Positions 41,292 through 53,600 of a DNA stretch of 64,000 nucleotides are shown piece by piece. Within the stretch, counting starts at the first letter, position 1, and each line of letters opens with the position of its first letter. The notes below the pieces were generated by a model that was not told the DNA's origin, ran no database searches, and saw nothing but the letters and a program-made list of their open reading frames with translations. Position numbers and translations under genes: made by a program. This DNA comes from Pachyseris speciosa (taxonomy: Eukaryota; Cnidaria; Anthozoa; Scleractinia; Pachyseridae), in the NCBI GenBank assembly GCA_016490735.1, contig JAEMWC010000083.1, positions 345,001 to 409,000 of the forward strand, given 5' to 3'.

Positions 41292-43900
41292 CCTTTGAGA
41301 AAAATTTTCTCTTTCCAAATGTACCCAAAAATTACCAAAAAATTCCTCCCACAACACTGCTTCGTGAGATGAGCGTAGGGATTTTTGATTGTTTGAAAGG
41401 CGAAAGAGATATCAACACTACATCCGTGTTAAGCGACGAAAAAATGATGTTCGGGTTGAACCGCGCCTTAAAGGAGGCCCTCATGGGGGTCTCCTACTGT
41501 CCAATTTTTTTTAAATATTTTTCGACACTGGTAAATTGCATTCGTGGGTGATTTCATGACCTAATTCAACTGCTTCGAACGGTCAGAAACATTTAGTTGC
41601 TTTTAATACAGTCAAGTGAATAAAAGATGTTCACGCATTTTAATATTTAAAGTGACATGACTGGTTTCTTGGCTGGTTTGAGCTTCAAGTGTATATATTT
41701 TGATTAAATCTCTTTAAATTCCTAATTAACTGCTTAATTTCATTTCATTAAAGAACATCCAACCATCTCGCTGCCTATTTTAGGCAGGGTATGAAAGGTT
41801 TTTGTCACAATGTTTAAAAAGGGCCTTCTTGGAGAGAAACTGGGTGATAGAATAAGTTGGGACAAATTTATTGAAGAGGGCTGATCCACCGGCTTAATAT
41901 ATATCTAATAAATCTGAAAGTACCGACCTTTATTTGAGGCTACTAAGGCTAATTTTTTATGGAAACAATAATTAAATCATTTGGAACAAGCATTAGATGA
42001 GTTGCTGATAGCCCCAGAGGAATAACCGTAAACAATTTACTAAGGGAAAAATATAAGTAAATAATGACAGTGAAAATAAAAATCCCAGGACGGTAGTTAT
42101 GTGAAAGTTCAATTCCTCCCGCCATTTATTTCGCAGCCTCTAAATAAAAAATATCGCCGCCAATCCTCAAAATGAAACTCCCGCTGCAACGATAGTTAAG
42201 CCATAAGGGACTGTGCCAAATGCCCGATATTGCAACTAATACTTGACCCACACCTCCCCTGCCAAAGTCCATAGGGATATCAAGTGTATCACTACCCCCA
42301 GCAGATCATAGGAGAAAATTGCGTTACGGTCCGATTTCGCAGATGAACAATTTTAGTAGCGCTAATTGAAGGAGGTTTTACTAGGATTTTGCACTTTTTG
42401 GTAACAAACGAATGCGGTTCCCAGCTACCGTTTGAACCGACCGAGACAGTTGCCGAGATTTTCTGAGGTAAGTCTTAGACAAAATCCTACTTAGCAGTTG
42501 CTGTTCAATCGAGATTCTTCGCACTTCCTTGTGGTAAACGACAGATAATTTTCAAAGGCTTCTAGACTAAAATGTGCAGTCTTTGTACACTATTTGGCCC
42601 TTCTACTGAACGAAATAGTCTTTATTCCTAGAGGAAACGAAACAGACAAATGGTAAAATGGAAGTTAAACAAAAAATATTTTTATATTTAAAGCGAAACC
42701 GGAAGTCCAATCGAGGACTCTATTACTATTAGTTTCAAAACATCTGTTTATCGTTTTCCTCCTAATACCAAAGAGCAGTGTACTCACTCGTATTTCAATA
42801 TTATTCTACAGAAAACAAATAGCATATCTTCGTAGCACTGGTCTAAAGTTCATCGGTACCGTATTACTATAATAGCGAGTACGGCATTTAACAATATCAG
42901 GTAACAATATCGGCTCTGAAAGGTCACATCTTTCTCAGAAGAGAAGTCGGTAACAAACTGGCCGACGCAGCGACTTTTCGTCTATAAAATTCTCTAAAAT
43001 AGCCCAACTAATGGTAACATATGATGGTCCCCGCTTTCTTTATTTTATCAAAATAGCTTACTATATTACTGCTCCTTTAAATTGACTAGTCAGGAATTCC
43101 GCATCGTTCTACATCTGAAATGCACTGATAGCGTTTTGAATTGTCTTGACGAAACTAGCCGCTAAAGGGATAACTGTGTTCATTTTTAGCAACCTTAACT
43201 GACCCATTTGGTTTACTCTGCTCGACTCTGGAATGATAAAACGGTAAAGGATGAATCGTGAAAGGGTAGAACGGTGGATAAGTGGAAAGATGGAATAGTA
43301 AAACGAAGGAACGGTGGAATGGTGGGATACAAACTCCTTATGGTTAAAAGTTGAATTTTGGGACCCTGATTTGACCACATGAGGCCCAGTCAACATTACT
43401 TGGGCTATGAAGGCCTTCTGAGGACATTTCTCTGTGGCCGTGATTCTTGTCGCTTGACCTGCGAATGTGAGATTTCCTCAGGCCTTTATCGAAATTTTCA
43501 ATAGCTTGATATATTCACAATATTATTATATTCGTTTCAACCTGGGACTCCTGACGTTAGCACACTCGTTACGTTTCTTTTTGCTGCCACCTCGTATGCT
43601 TGCTCGTCTCTTAATTGTTTCAGCTGTTTATGGGAAAAACTAATATTATTAACCTGTAAACTCCGACTGCAAATGTCACAAATTTCTGTGAAAACTTTGA
43701 ACAATAAAAACACTAAAATACTTCCGTCCCGTGTCCATTGCACCGATAATTTTACTTTAAATTTGATTTCCTTGCAACTGTTGTGAAAAACAGCGAAGCG
43801 CCAATATTTTTCCAAGAAGATCGTCTTGGAGAGTAACTGACCTTTCTTCTGATGTAACAGTAACGCCACCCTTGTTCGTCATACGGTAACCAACGGCCTC
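41292..43900. other. Intergenic stretch without supported genes
   Basis: AT-rich sequence between the CR1-like element and receptor gene 3. Open frames here are short and unlike any protein I know. A purine-rich imperfect repeat of GGAA/GGTGGA words occupies about 43225-43327. No other structure stands out. Confidence 0.5.
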
Positions 43901-43929
43901 ACAGGGAGCCCACTGAGTACATTGATTAT

Positions 43930-44150
43930 TTGTGGTCATCACAAAAGAGCAAATGACCTTTCAAACGTGTGCTGTACTCTTTTCCATCAGTGTGTGGGTT
44001 CTTTTACGTAAGGAGACAAGGCCAATGGCTTAACGTCAGTGCCCAATGACGTGATCATCTGAACTACGGCAGATATTGATCACACAGCCAGCATAATCTC
44101 ACCAGGTATTCCAAACCTTGGTTTGTGGGCTTGCCTGGGGCTTGTAAACG
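43930..44150. repeat. SINE-like repeat sharing GTGTGTGGGTTCTTTTACGT, copy 1
   Basis: TACTCTTTTCCATCAGTGTG and GGGTTCTTTTACGT match the core of the insertion at 58695-58975. The copy ends close to the first exon of receptor gene 3 and could overlap its promoter. Confidence 0.45.
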
Positions 44151-44283
44151 CGACCTTCCGCTCAGCAGGCCAGTGCTCTACAAACATAGTGCTATTTATG
44201 TAGGTTCCAATTTTTCTACTGTAATGAAAACTTAAAGGCACTGCACCTTCTTCTATCTTGTTATTCTTTACAGTGTACATGTC

Positions 44284-47200
44284 ATGTTATCGACCAGCTG
44301 GGTGAGCTGTCTTATTTGCTGGACCCTTCTATTTAGTACCTTACAGTATCAAGTGACGAATGGAAATGATAGGATAACACAGGGTCAGGACACAACGACC
44401 AGGACTTTACGTTATCGCTGCTCTTGCAATGATACTGAGGGAAACATTTACGACTTGCGTAGACTGATAAGACATGGTGGCCAACCAAGGTTTGCAAAGC
44501 ATTACATGAAGTAGTAGTACAATTTATGGGTGGGAAGAAAGCAATCGTTTACAACCTATCTTGCAGAGATGGCTGCAAAAATTGTCTACGCTGACTTCAC
44601 GTATTTTCTTGAAGTAAACAGCAACAACACTTTATTTCACCCCATACATAATTTTAAAAAAAGAAGAATTTATATTATTATATCAAAAATGATAGGGCTG
44701 CTGGTTACCTGAAATGACCTGAGAGTTAAAAATGTCAGGCAGCCAGTTAAAAAAAATATATTTTTCACACAAACATAGAAAAACACACAAAAATTAATAA
44801 ATATCAGGCTTGTCTGGGAAGGCCATTTTTGCCGAATGCTAACGAAAGTGTGTTTTTTAAATTCTAAATGTTTTTGCTTTCTCTGAAATCTCCCACGCTA
44901 TCCTTGACTCATAGAATTTATATCGTATTATTTTTTTTTTAACAAATTTCCTTTGTTTACTCTGTTTTATTACAATTCACACAGTCTTGAAACACACCAA
45001 CGTCCCTGACACAGTTTCCTGGAATTTATTTCCGACCTGAATGGTTATGTTTAGTCAACATAGAAATCAGATATCACAACATCTCGTTTTTTGTGTCCAT
45101 TGTTATTCTATGTTTCCTTCACGTTAAGGTCTCTTTATATACCATTGTTGTTGATATATCAAGCAAGCTAAGATTGTACAAAGAATGGGACAATGATAAG
45201 TTTCATAGCCGTCAATGGAAACTCTTGTAGACGCTCCCAGCATCGTTCGTCGACGATATTCAACATGGTGTGTGCGGTTGAACACCGAGATGGACGTTGT
45301 TAAGACTTTTTCCAGTTGTTAGATCTCGTCCTTTCAATCGCCAACAATTGTTAACAACACCCATCACGGACACGCACCAAACATCTCAGACCCTAACGAT
45401 GTTGGTTGTTGTTGGCTCACAATGTTGACAGCGTTTGCATAGGGCTTTTCCAAACAGCAATAACAAACTACTTACCGTTCTACATACCGTGTAAAGAAAT
45501 ATTTGGAGTGCAAAAGACCAAACTTGTCATATAGTTCTGCGCGGAGATAAGAAATTTGTAGTAGCATGGTAGGGTCTATTTCTGGTTACAGTTTATTTGT
45601 GTTTATCCCATAGGTTCACAACAGGATGGCAGGATGGAAAGGATGGATACTGGTTCAGTTACAATCCTTGCGTTTCTTTCAGCTTAGGCCAACCAATTGG
45701 AGACTGTTTTGGTGGTGATGTGGCTGTAAGTTGTCATGTATTAATCAAACTATTCTATATGGACAACACCTGGTCATTAACAAGTGATCATGTTTATCTC
45801 ATAGCTATAAATAGTCTTTCGGCTCATATAATAAGTATTCAGGGGAAAAAGAGAGAGGTCGTGGGAAAAAAGGCTTCTTTAGGAAAGAGAAGTTCTTTCA
45901 GTAATGATTTCCCAGGGAAACATATGCTTATGTAATAAAAACGTTATTCCAGTCAGTTTCATGGTAAGTGACAGAGCGCATATATTGAACCAAATGAGGT
46001 GTGACTGGGGTGTGCAGCTGGATTAATAATGCTTACACAATGATTTAACTGGCAGCAAATGAGGTATTGACACCTAACCGCAATATCAAACTAAAATAGC
46101 TTACAAGACCTTTTGGCACGCCACACACCAATAGACTAATATCCTACTCTTATAACCATTCGTATAACCATTCAGATTGAAGATACGTTTTGCGTTTAAA
46201 ATGCTTTATGATGCAACGTTCTTTCTAAGGTGTTTTGATTGGTGTTTCAGATATGCATGTCGACCGCGACAAGTAACCAGCTCATAGGAACTCAGAGCTC
46301 GTTCAAATGTGTTCGAGATGGAAACGGCAAACCACCACAGTTTGTGTACGGCAAACCGTACGTACCTTTCTTCATCACACAATATCACCTTTTTATCTTT
46401 TGGCGCTTCATTGCTTTGGTGATAAAACATTCTTCCCGATACTCTGAACGTGTCTAGACCTTTCATGGCTTGCTTAGTCCCCCAAGTTAGGTCAGGTCAG
46501 GTCAGGTCACATGGTTATTCTTTGTACATTGTATAAAGTTGTATCGTTTGTTTGGTCTCCTTTATAGGAGTAGAGATGGGCTACTATATTTTTCTTTAAG
46601 TCTTGCCTTACTTTTCTTTTCTCATGGCGAGACAGGAAAGAATGACCGTAACGTGTAATTGTTTACAATTAATAATTTAAGGCGCGATCATCCCAGTGAC
46701 TGTAATCCTGAGAAGAACGAAAATTTGGTTTATCAACGGAGTTGATAACGTAAATTAACCACCGTACAGGGATTCGAAGAGCTGGCATTTCGAGCGTAAG
46801 CTCTTCGTCGGAGCGAATCGAGGAATTGTGGGTTGTTTATGGTTTATATACAGAAAATGGAGCTTCGCTACTGGTGGGAACATGGTAACGTGAAAAACAG
46901 GAATAAATTAATTGAATGAAAAGCTCTATTTGATACCGACTAAGAGTGCCGATTTTAAAGATAAAGTTTTGTTCGAGATTTTTACGGCTTTCCGTGGTAC
47001 CTTGATGTAGGGAAAGGCCGGAGATCGACATGTGTTGTTTGGAATGGCTAAGGAGATTAAAATGCCGAGCGACTGGTTTGGATGCACCTTTGTCATCTTT
47101 CTCAACATCAAGTAACGCTCAAAACGTCAGCTTTTCGAATTCCTGTACGGTGGTCAATTTACATTATCAAGTCCGTTGATAAACCAAAATTTCGTGTTTC

Positions 47201-47483
47201 GCTCCCCCACTGACGCAGCACCACAGTTTCTTTAGAAACTAACCCCCTTTAATCCTGGAAAGGACTGTTTGTTGTTGGTGAGAGGAACTCACAGTCAGAG
47301 TCAAGTCATCAGACTTTTCAATCGTCAGACAATATCGTCAGACACACTTGTTTTGGGCCAAATTTAGCCACATGATCTCACCAGTTCTAAGTTATGATTT
47401 CATTCTCTTGGTTGGCACAATACATACTGCTTTTATCGTTATTATAAAACTTTGCGAACAATGGTTCGTATTTGATTAAGTGT

Positions 47484-47517
<34 letters not shown>

Positions 47518-49660
47518 CCTAAAACGGTTGTTATGATTCCGGCTTGATATAGATGGGCTTCTTCGGATAATAGCGCCCTCCCCTCGACCAATACTCTAAT
47601 ATATATATTTAGCCAAGCGTAAAAGCGGAGCTCCACCATTATTATTTTTTGTACTGACATCGAGCAACCTCGCATGGCTTTTCTTTAGTCAATTTTGTGC
47701 CCAAAACATAGAACAGCAGCAGGAAAAATGAAGAGTTTCATGATCCAGATCAACTATTCGATAGGAAACGTTTGCAAAAAGCAAACAAAAATTATTGAGT
47801 CCAAACTACTTTCAGAAGAAAGCGTAAAGGAATCCAAAGCGGATATAAGAAAACAAAGTGAGATGCGTATGTCCCTTCGAATGTTCTTGGAGAAGGTGGA
47901 AAAATTGGACAACCAACAAACATATCTCGTAGTAAGCTAGATAAATTGCTATAAAACCGTTTTAACATACATTTGTGTTGACAGCGTAAAGGAATTGACC
48001 GCCGGTCAGAAACCACAAAACAACAAAACATGGCAAGAAAATAAAGTATGATGCCTATGTCTCTTCGACTTCGAAGATTCTTGGAGAAGGTGGAGAAATT
48101 AGACAAATAGCAAACATATCTCGTAGTAAGTTAGCTCACAGGTGTGTTCACGTCTAATAACCCAATTAAAAGATAGAGCTCTTATGTTCGCTAAGGATAT
48201 CATACATACAAGACCACGGACAAGAAAAACTGCTGAACACACGAACAAAACAGTCGGTGTTTCTTGGCCTTAAGCGTGCATCATTGTAACATAGCATAGG
48301 TAGCATAGCACAACATCTGTTAATTAGCAAATAGTAGTACCACTCTGATTATGCCAATAACTTTAATATCTGTCCTTGCTTGGCAGTCATACTCCATGGT
48401 CAGCCAAAATCCTTCTTAAATGTGATCACAAAAAGATATCCGTCAAGTCTGCCAATTTTACAGTACTTCAAGATCAAGATGTCCCAATGGTAAGTTATAA
48501 TAAAAACTTGTTCGTTCCGAAGCCGGGGCTCATTCCCCCTCTAATTTGGGTACCATAACTGAAAAACGTTTCTATATGACCGCATCGACTGCTCTGAATA
48601 TTCTGTTAAGATCAGTTGCAATAAAGAACAATATAATTTTAATAGATTTGTAAAACCGAGTGCGCAGTCTCACTACGTGAACTAGCACTTCAACAGTGCG
48701 TCTGGACAATGCATTCATGGAGAGGACAGCCAAGAGCTCTCGAGGAACTGTCGAAATTATATTATTTAAGTTTTTTCCTTTTCCTTCAGACATTTCTCCT
48801 AACGCACCTTTGCGCATGTCCAAATGCATGTACTGAGCCTGCTAGTACCACAGAACCTTCGACTGAATCTTCAACTGGATCTTCGACTGGACCCTCTGTG
48901 ACACCATCTCGTAAGTTGACCGTTAACTACAAAACCAACTCACCTCGCCATACGCATTGTACATTATGTTCCCTTTAACTCATGCATAGTATTGATGTGT
49001 CAGCTATTTATCTTTACATTAAAATGCTGAAACGTGTCGGCCTCTAGATTAGCATTATGAGTTTGCAGTAGTGTATCCTTTCGACATGCGAGGAAAAGAA
49101 AATGCCCTCAGAAATAATACCCAGCAAAAGAAAATACCAAACCTTGTGTATTTACAGATTTTATTTGTTTGTTTGTTTGTTTGTTATTCTCCCTTGGTTA
49201 AATTAACAAACGAAAAGAATACAAACTATTGGAAGTTGATACCTGGAGGGTGTTTTGCGATCTATAAACGAAGTCACTACAAACAAAACACTGACGAGTT
49301 TTCTGTTTCGCTGCAGAAAACCCAGACGACTGGGACGACATTTGGCGTCCAATCACTATTGCAGCTGGTAGCATCGTTTTCGTTGTTATAGCCTTTTTGA
49401 TCATTTTCCGGTTAATTCGCGGGCGCAACCCTCCGGCGCCAGAAGCAGGTGGTCTGCTACATCAAGGGAATAACCAAATCGACGAAAGTAGAAACAGTTT
49501 CCCAGCAGCTTCAGGTCACCGAAGTGGATCATCAGATGCAGAGTATGTGACCCCACCCGAATCGATGACTTCTACGGGATACGGTACCGACATTACCTTG
49601 GCTGACAAAAATGGCATCTATAAAAGTAAAGCCGCTAATAAATGTGACAAACCCATTTGA
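44284..49660 (+). CDS. MRH/ATG27-like type I membrane receptor, gene 3 (complete, six exons)
   Basis: Exons 44284-44489, 45614-45725, 46251-46357, 48387-48489, 48790-48910 and 49317-49660 join in phase (2,0,2,0,1) to give about 330 residues. Exon 1: signal peptide (SCLICWTLLFSTLQ) then YRCSCNDTEGNIYDLRRL. Exon 2: WFSYNPCVSFSLGQPIGDCF. Exon 3: ICMSTATSNQLIGTQSSF. Exon 4: WSAKILLKCDHKK and NFT. Exon 5: LTHLCACPNACTEP followed by a Ser/Thr-rich stalk (ESSTGSSTGPSV) likely O-glycosylated. Exon 6: membrane helix (ITIAAGSIVFVVIAFLIIF) and a tail with EAGGLLH, an acidic dileucine-type signal. The cysteine layout ending in CACP resembles MRH domains of Golgi-endosome cargo receptors, but the Arg preceding LKCD and the CxY motif of sugar binders are not evident. 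AATAAA at 50065-50070 may end the transcript. The donor of exon 1 (GTTTGC) is weak. Confidence 0.8.
46718..47194. mobile_element. Inverted-repeat element with decayed Penelope-type hammerheads
   Basis: Arms of about 95 bp begin TTTGGTTTATCAACGGA at the left and end TCCGTTGATAAACCAAA at the right, and share ACCACCGTACAGG. On the - strand of the left arm, CCGACGAAGAGCTTACGCTC is followed by GAAATGCCAGC. The right arm has GTAACGCTCAAAACGTCAGC on the + strand. Both resemble the hammerhead core CUGANGA-stem II-GAAAC-GUC found in Penelope-like elements, with core changes (U4 to C, GUC to GCC, and GAAAC to AAAAC). It lies in intron 3 of receptor gene 3 and has no coding content. Confidence 0.5.
47484..47516. 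repeat. (CA)n microsatellite
   Basis: About sixteen uninterrupted CA units in intron 3 of receptor gene 3. Confidence 0.9.
47597..48130 (+). repeat. Dispersed repeat beginning TATATATATTTAGCCAAGC, copy 1
   Basis: Copies occur at 59748-59800 (start only) and 61432-61990. Shared pieces include TCGCATGGCTTT, GAGCAGCAG or its variants, GATGAAAGCGTAA-like and TTCTTGGAGAAGGTG. Within each long copy the segment ending TTCTTGGAGAAGGTGGA is itself repeated in tandem (47815-47930 and 47975-48110 here). No convincing protein; family unknown. Confidence 0.55.
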
Positions 49661-50070
49661 AGACGTCTATTGCCCGTTTTGTTTGCGTGGCTATGTGTAA
49701 CTGCGATCGATTTAATGAAGGCAGTGCATTGAACGAGACCATTGTATGGCTTACATCGAGTCATGCGAAAATTCGTTGTTCCTGCCAAATAGATCTCGCA
49801 AGAAAGAATTTTAAGATTATTTTATGTTTTATTAATTACCATCACTCCCTGAAACAACAGTTCAAGGGGAACTGTCACGTAATTTGAGTCTGACCCCAAA
49901 CATGTTTTTCCAAAGTGGAACGTTTAAAAAGTTGTACATTTTTTCTATGAAGTACTTAATATGTGTATTGAAACTATTTGCCGTTGTCTATGGCCCGGAT
50001 GAGGAGGAGGAAATGCATTGCGACTTGAAAAAAGTTAGGTTTGTGACCCGAAAAAATCGCCATGAATAAA

Positions 50071-51204
50071 TACTACTTCCTTTTCCGTCCAAGAAATAAT
50101 TAGAAATCTACTTCTTCGTGTTAGACGGGCCGATCACGTAATAGAAAAAGTACTTCCACTCGATTTGACAAGAATTGCCGTGACCCTGCCTTCTTGGATC
50201 GGTGTTGTTGTTGTTGCTGTTGCTGTTGCTGTTGCAGTGGTTTTCGTTGTTTTTGGCTTGATTCCATTCGAAAATCTAGCAGAAATGCTTATCTGTAGAG
50301 AGGGCACTCTATAGTGCAATGGTCTCTTCTCAATCTTTGACAAAAATTTTAAAGCAAAGCATTTGTGATTATTCTTAAAGGAGACAAATTTAATGTATTT
50401 TTAATAATTTCAATCAAAAGGTGTATCGTGGTTGCATATTTAACATGAGTGATATAAGTGTCATGCGATTTAGTGGTTGTTTTCGCTGTGATTTTACTTT
50501 CGATTACATCTTGTTTGTATTAAATACCGACTATTTAAGAGCCTGGAATTGTGCGTGCGCGAGCGAACTGTTCCAGATGGAAATGTCACGTCAGTCTTAG
50601 TCCACCGCCGGTGTAAATTGCTAGGTCGTGTGTGTCCTGCTGGTGCCGGGTAGAAAGATAAAATTTATTACATACATCATCTTTAGATCACGTTTACTCT
50701 CTTCACGTGAAATCTGTGCAGAAACGCCGCCAATCGCGTTTTATTGTAAAGTATGTGTCAGAAACTGTTCTTCAAGAATTTCTTTTTGAATATATTTTCA
50801 GACGATGATGTTTTTAAAATAAATTTTTACTTCCTCAATACATATACGTCGGCAGTCATTTAACACAAGTAATTTAAGAGAAAACAGATCGGTATGGAAA
50901 TTGTTTTTCAAATACTTTTTTTGTTGTCCCTGACCTTTAGTTATTGATTCATTCATTCATTTCATTTATTTTAATATTAATTTATTTATCTATACGTATT
51001 TATGCATTCACTTATTTATAATTTATTATTAAAGACTATAATTGCAGTCTTTCCCAATGGGTACATTTTGGCTGAAACATCAGTTAAATCGCCCCCATCA
51101 AATAGCCAACTGTTCCCTCAGTCATCTGTGGGTCTTTTCTTAGAAAATGTAGCTTTGTTTTATGTAGTCACGTTGTTGTCCTCGTCAGCAACATAATATT
51201 ATAT
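50071..51204. other. Intergenic stretch without supported genes
   Basis: Follows the likely 3' end of receptor gene 3. It has a GTTGTTGTTGCTGTTGCTGTTGC run at 50200-50235 and low-complexity ATTT tracts near 50950-51010, but no coding frame or repeat I can define. Confidence 0.5.
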
Positions 51205-51645
51205 GCGTTGAATAATATTATTCATTTAGGCCCTGTTCGCACTAAGACGAAAATTTGAGTTTGGCGTTTGCAAAAAAAATGAAAACTTTTTTGTTTTCGT
51301 AATCCTGTTCGCACATGAAGATGCGAAATTTTTTTTAGTGACAGATGGCTGTAATGCAAGGCATCCGCAAAAACCACACTGAAGGAGTCCGTCATCAATT
51401 TGATGACCCAATAACGGATGGATGTCAACGAACAAAGGATTTTCTCCCCTGACAAAATTTTTACAGCCTCCAAAGCTGGTCGACGGAATCTTTGAAGTTT
51501 CGTTGCACTTGCAAAGTTTTGGTGGGTGCAGGAGGGTGCAAAAATCGTTCGCACTAGAAATGGCTTCGCGTTGACAGATTTTTTGGCGAATCAAACAAAA
51601 TTTCGCGTAGTGCGAACAGGCCCTTATTCAACGCATTGAATCCAT
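51205..51645. repeat. MITE-like element with GGGCCTGTTCGCAC ends
   Basis: GGCCCTGTTCGCACTAAGACG at the left is mirrored by GTAGTGCGAACAGGCCC at the right, and outside these TGCGTTGAATAA is mirrored by TTATTCAACGCA. The interior of about 370 bp is non-coding. A non-autonomous DNA transposon is likely; superfamily unclear. Confidence 0.55.
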
Positions 51646-51815
51646 TTAGATTTTTAACTGGGGTTAATTGGGATTTAACCCGAGAAACATCATGTGTATT
51701 TCTTCTTTGGTGAATGATGAGTCGCGTGACCCCGATTTTGACTAGCAGTGTGAAGGGACCAATAAGAACGTACAATTGGATGACAGACATTCCTCGTAAA
51801 GGCCGAAAGAAGTTT

Positions 51816-52135
51816 ACTACCTGTATGCACGTTCCTTGCTAGCAGAGTCCTCTTTTCCCTGTATTCAGCGTGCGGGAGAAAAGACACCTGCCATGGGCCG
51901 AAACGGTCTTTGATTAAGCCGCCGTCTGCGATCGTGGACGGAAATTAACGCATCCTCCTTGTATTGTTTGCTGAGCGATCATGTGCTAAAAGCATCACCT
52001 GATGGTTCGGTCGCTAAGAAACCGCGGCGCATGCTCAACACAGACCGTTTCGACCCACGGCAAAGGTATCTTTTCATCCGCATGCTGAATACAAGGAAAA
52101 GAGGCCTCTGTTAGCAGGGAAGTATTCAGGAAACA
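51816..52135. repeat. Inverted-repeat element with about 85-bp arms
   Basis: CCTTGCTAGCAGAGTCCTCT and TGTATTCAGCGTGCGGG on the left are mirrored by CCGCATGCTGAATACA and AGAGGCCTCTGTTAGCAGGG on the right. The arms continue to GGGCCGAAACGGTCT and AGACCGTTTCGACCC, with a central spacer of about 135 bp. From 52136 to 52737 nothing else is supported. Confidence 0.6.
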
Positions 52136-52737
52136 AATTTGCTTCATCAGTCGTCTCTTAACTCAGGTAGATGGTAATCACTGAAATGTTAGCTGCTAAT
52201 ATTCTTTGAGGTAATTTTTAGTCTCGATTTCAATCTAAAGCAAGGCATTTCATAGATCTTAGCACGTCACGGTTTCGTTGCCGCTGACAATGGATAAATC
52301 AGTTTCTAGAGTCCTTATGTTTGAATGTGCATTCATTGAACACTTCGGATGATTGCTTAACGACTGGACCTTACACAAAAGGGAAATTTATCCACTCTAG
52401 GCTTACGGTTGGTAGAAAATGCGGTCACAGTCTCGTTACGAAATCGAGTATGCAGTAGGTATAAATTCTTGCCTTCTGTTACTGCGTTCTGTTCATCCAT
52501 CCATGCTCTCTTCTGTAAGACCGCAACTCTTTCAGTGAGTCCATTATTAACTGTTTTATCTCAATGCCTTTACACTCAATTTCGACTTATTGAAATTGTA
52601 GTAACAGGAGACTTTCGTGCCTGGCGACGTATCCATGATGTTTGCACTTTAGTTACAGGGGGTTTCCCCGAAATATTTCGAAGCCTTCTTTATCTTATAT
52701 TTTTAGAATTCTTGGAACCGTAACTCAAAACATGCGC

Positions 52738-53170
52738 TAGTAATAATAATAAATTACGAATTTATATTGCGCACTTTCCATGACGAGATGATCAACTGCG
52801 CATTACAACGATGGATGAAATAAAATAACTAAATGATAAAATACGAATTACATCATGCGTTGTGTAAAATATTAAAAAACCTAGCTAAGAATAAAAAGCC
52901 TTACTAAAATTAAAAGGTACACCTTCGATAGCCATGCTAAAAGTAAATAAGAAAAAATCACATAGTTACCTAGCTAACTAAGAATGAAAAACCTTACTAA
53001 AAAGATGCGTCTTTAAAATTTTTTATAAAGTGTCAACAGTTTTGGCCATTCTAATTTCCAGAGGTAAATCATTCCAAGGTTTAGGCGCCGAAGCAACGAA
53101 AGCACGGTCGCCCAGGGTTCTTAAAGTTTTAAAAGTCGGATGAGACAGCAGTATTCCGTCGTTATCTTCG
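52738..53170 (-). mobile_element. CR1/L2-like LINE 3' fragment
   Basis: On the - strand the reverse-transcriptase C-terminus reads RTLGDRAFVASAPKPWNDLP and LEIRMAKTVDT, a stop, then KILKTHLF. A 3' UTR follows, ending in GCGCAATATAAATTCG and a TTATTATTA tail. This is the usual end of CR1/L2 elements. Only the last few dozen codons remain. Confidence 0.7.
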
Positions 53171-53600
53171 CAGTCTATATCTTGAGTTTAAAGGCTTAAT
53201 TTTAACAGGATCATTGATGGAAGACGATGCTAATTCCGCTCGTACGGTGGACGGACCACGGAAGGCAGGGCCGCGTTTTTAGGTACGTGTAGTGGCTGGC
53301 TTTTCTAGCTTTTATCAGCCAATTTCCTTTGGCACTTACAACAACGAATTGAACAAACGAAATGACAACGTCTAAGTTTAATAAGACGTCTTGTACCATT
53401 ATACAGGACCGTACAGCTGTACGATCTGCAGCGCAGAACCTAACATCTAATTTCAAATGACGTATTAAACCAGCAAGTCGCCCCGCTATTGTATAGGATA
53501 CTTCACAAATTAATATGATCAAGTAAGCTGAAGCCACTCAAAAGGCACTAAGGCCACAAGGTAGCGGGCATTACCCCTTAAATCTACCAAAGCAAAGATT

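Noticed and set aside
49884..50069. A possible fourth receptor gene exon after gene 3.
   Set aside because: It lacks the cysteine pattern, membrane helix and phase-compatible splice sites; it is probably 3' UTR of gene 3.
51890..52060. CCGAAACGGTC and its mirror in an inverted-repeat element resemble the GAAAC-GUC part of a hammerhead.
   Set aside because: No CUGANGA segment precedes either copy at a suitable distance.
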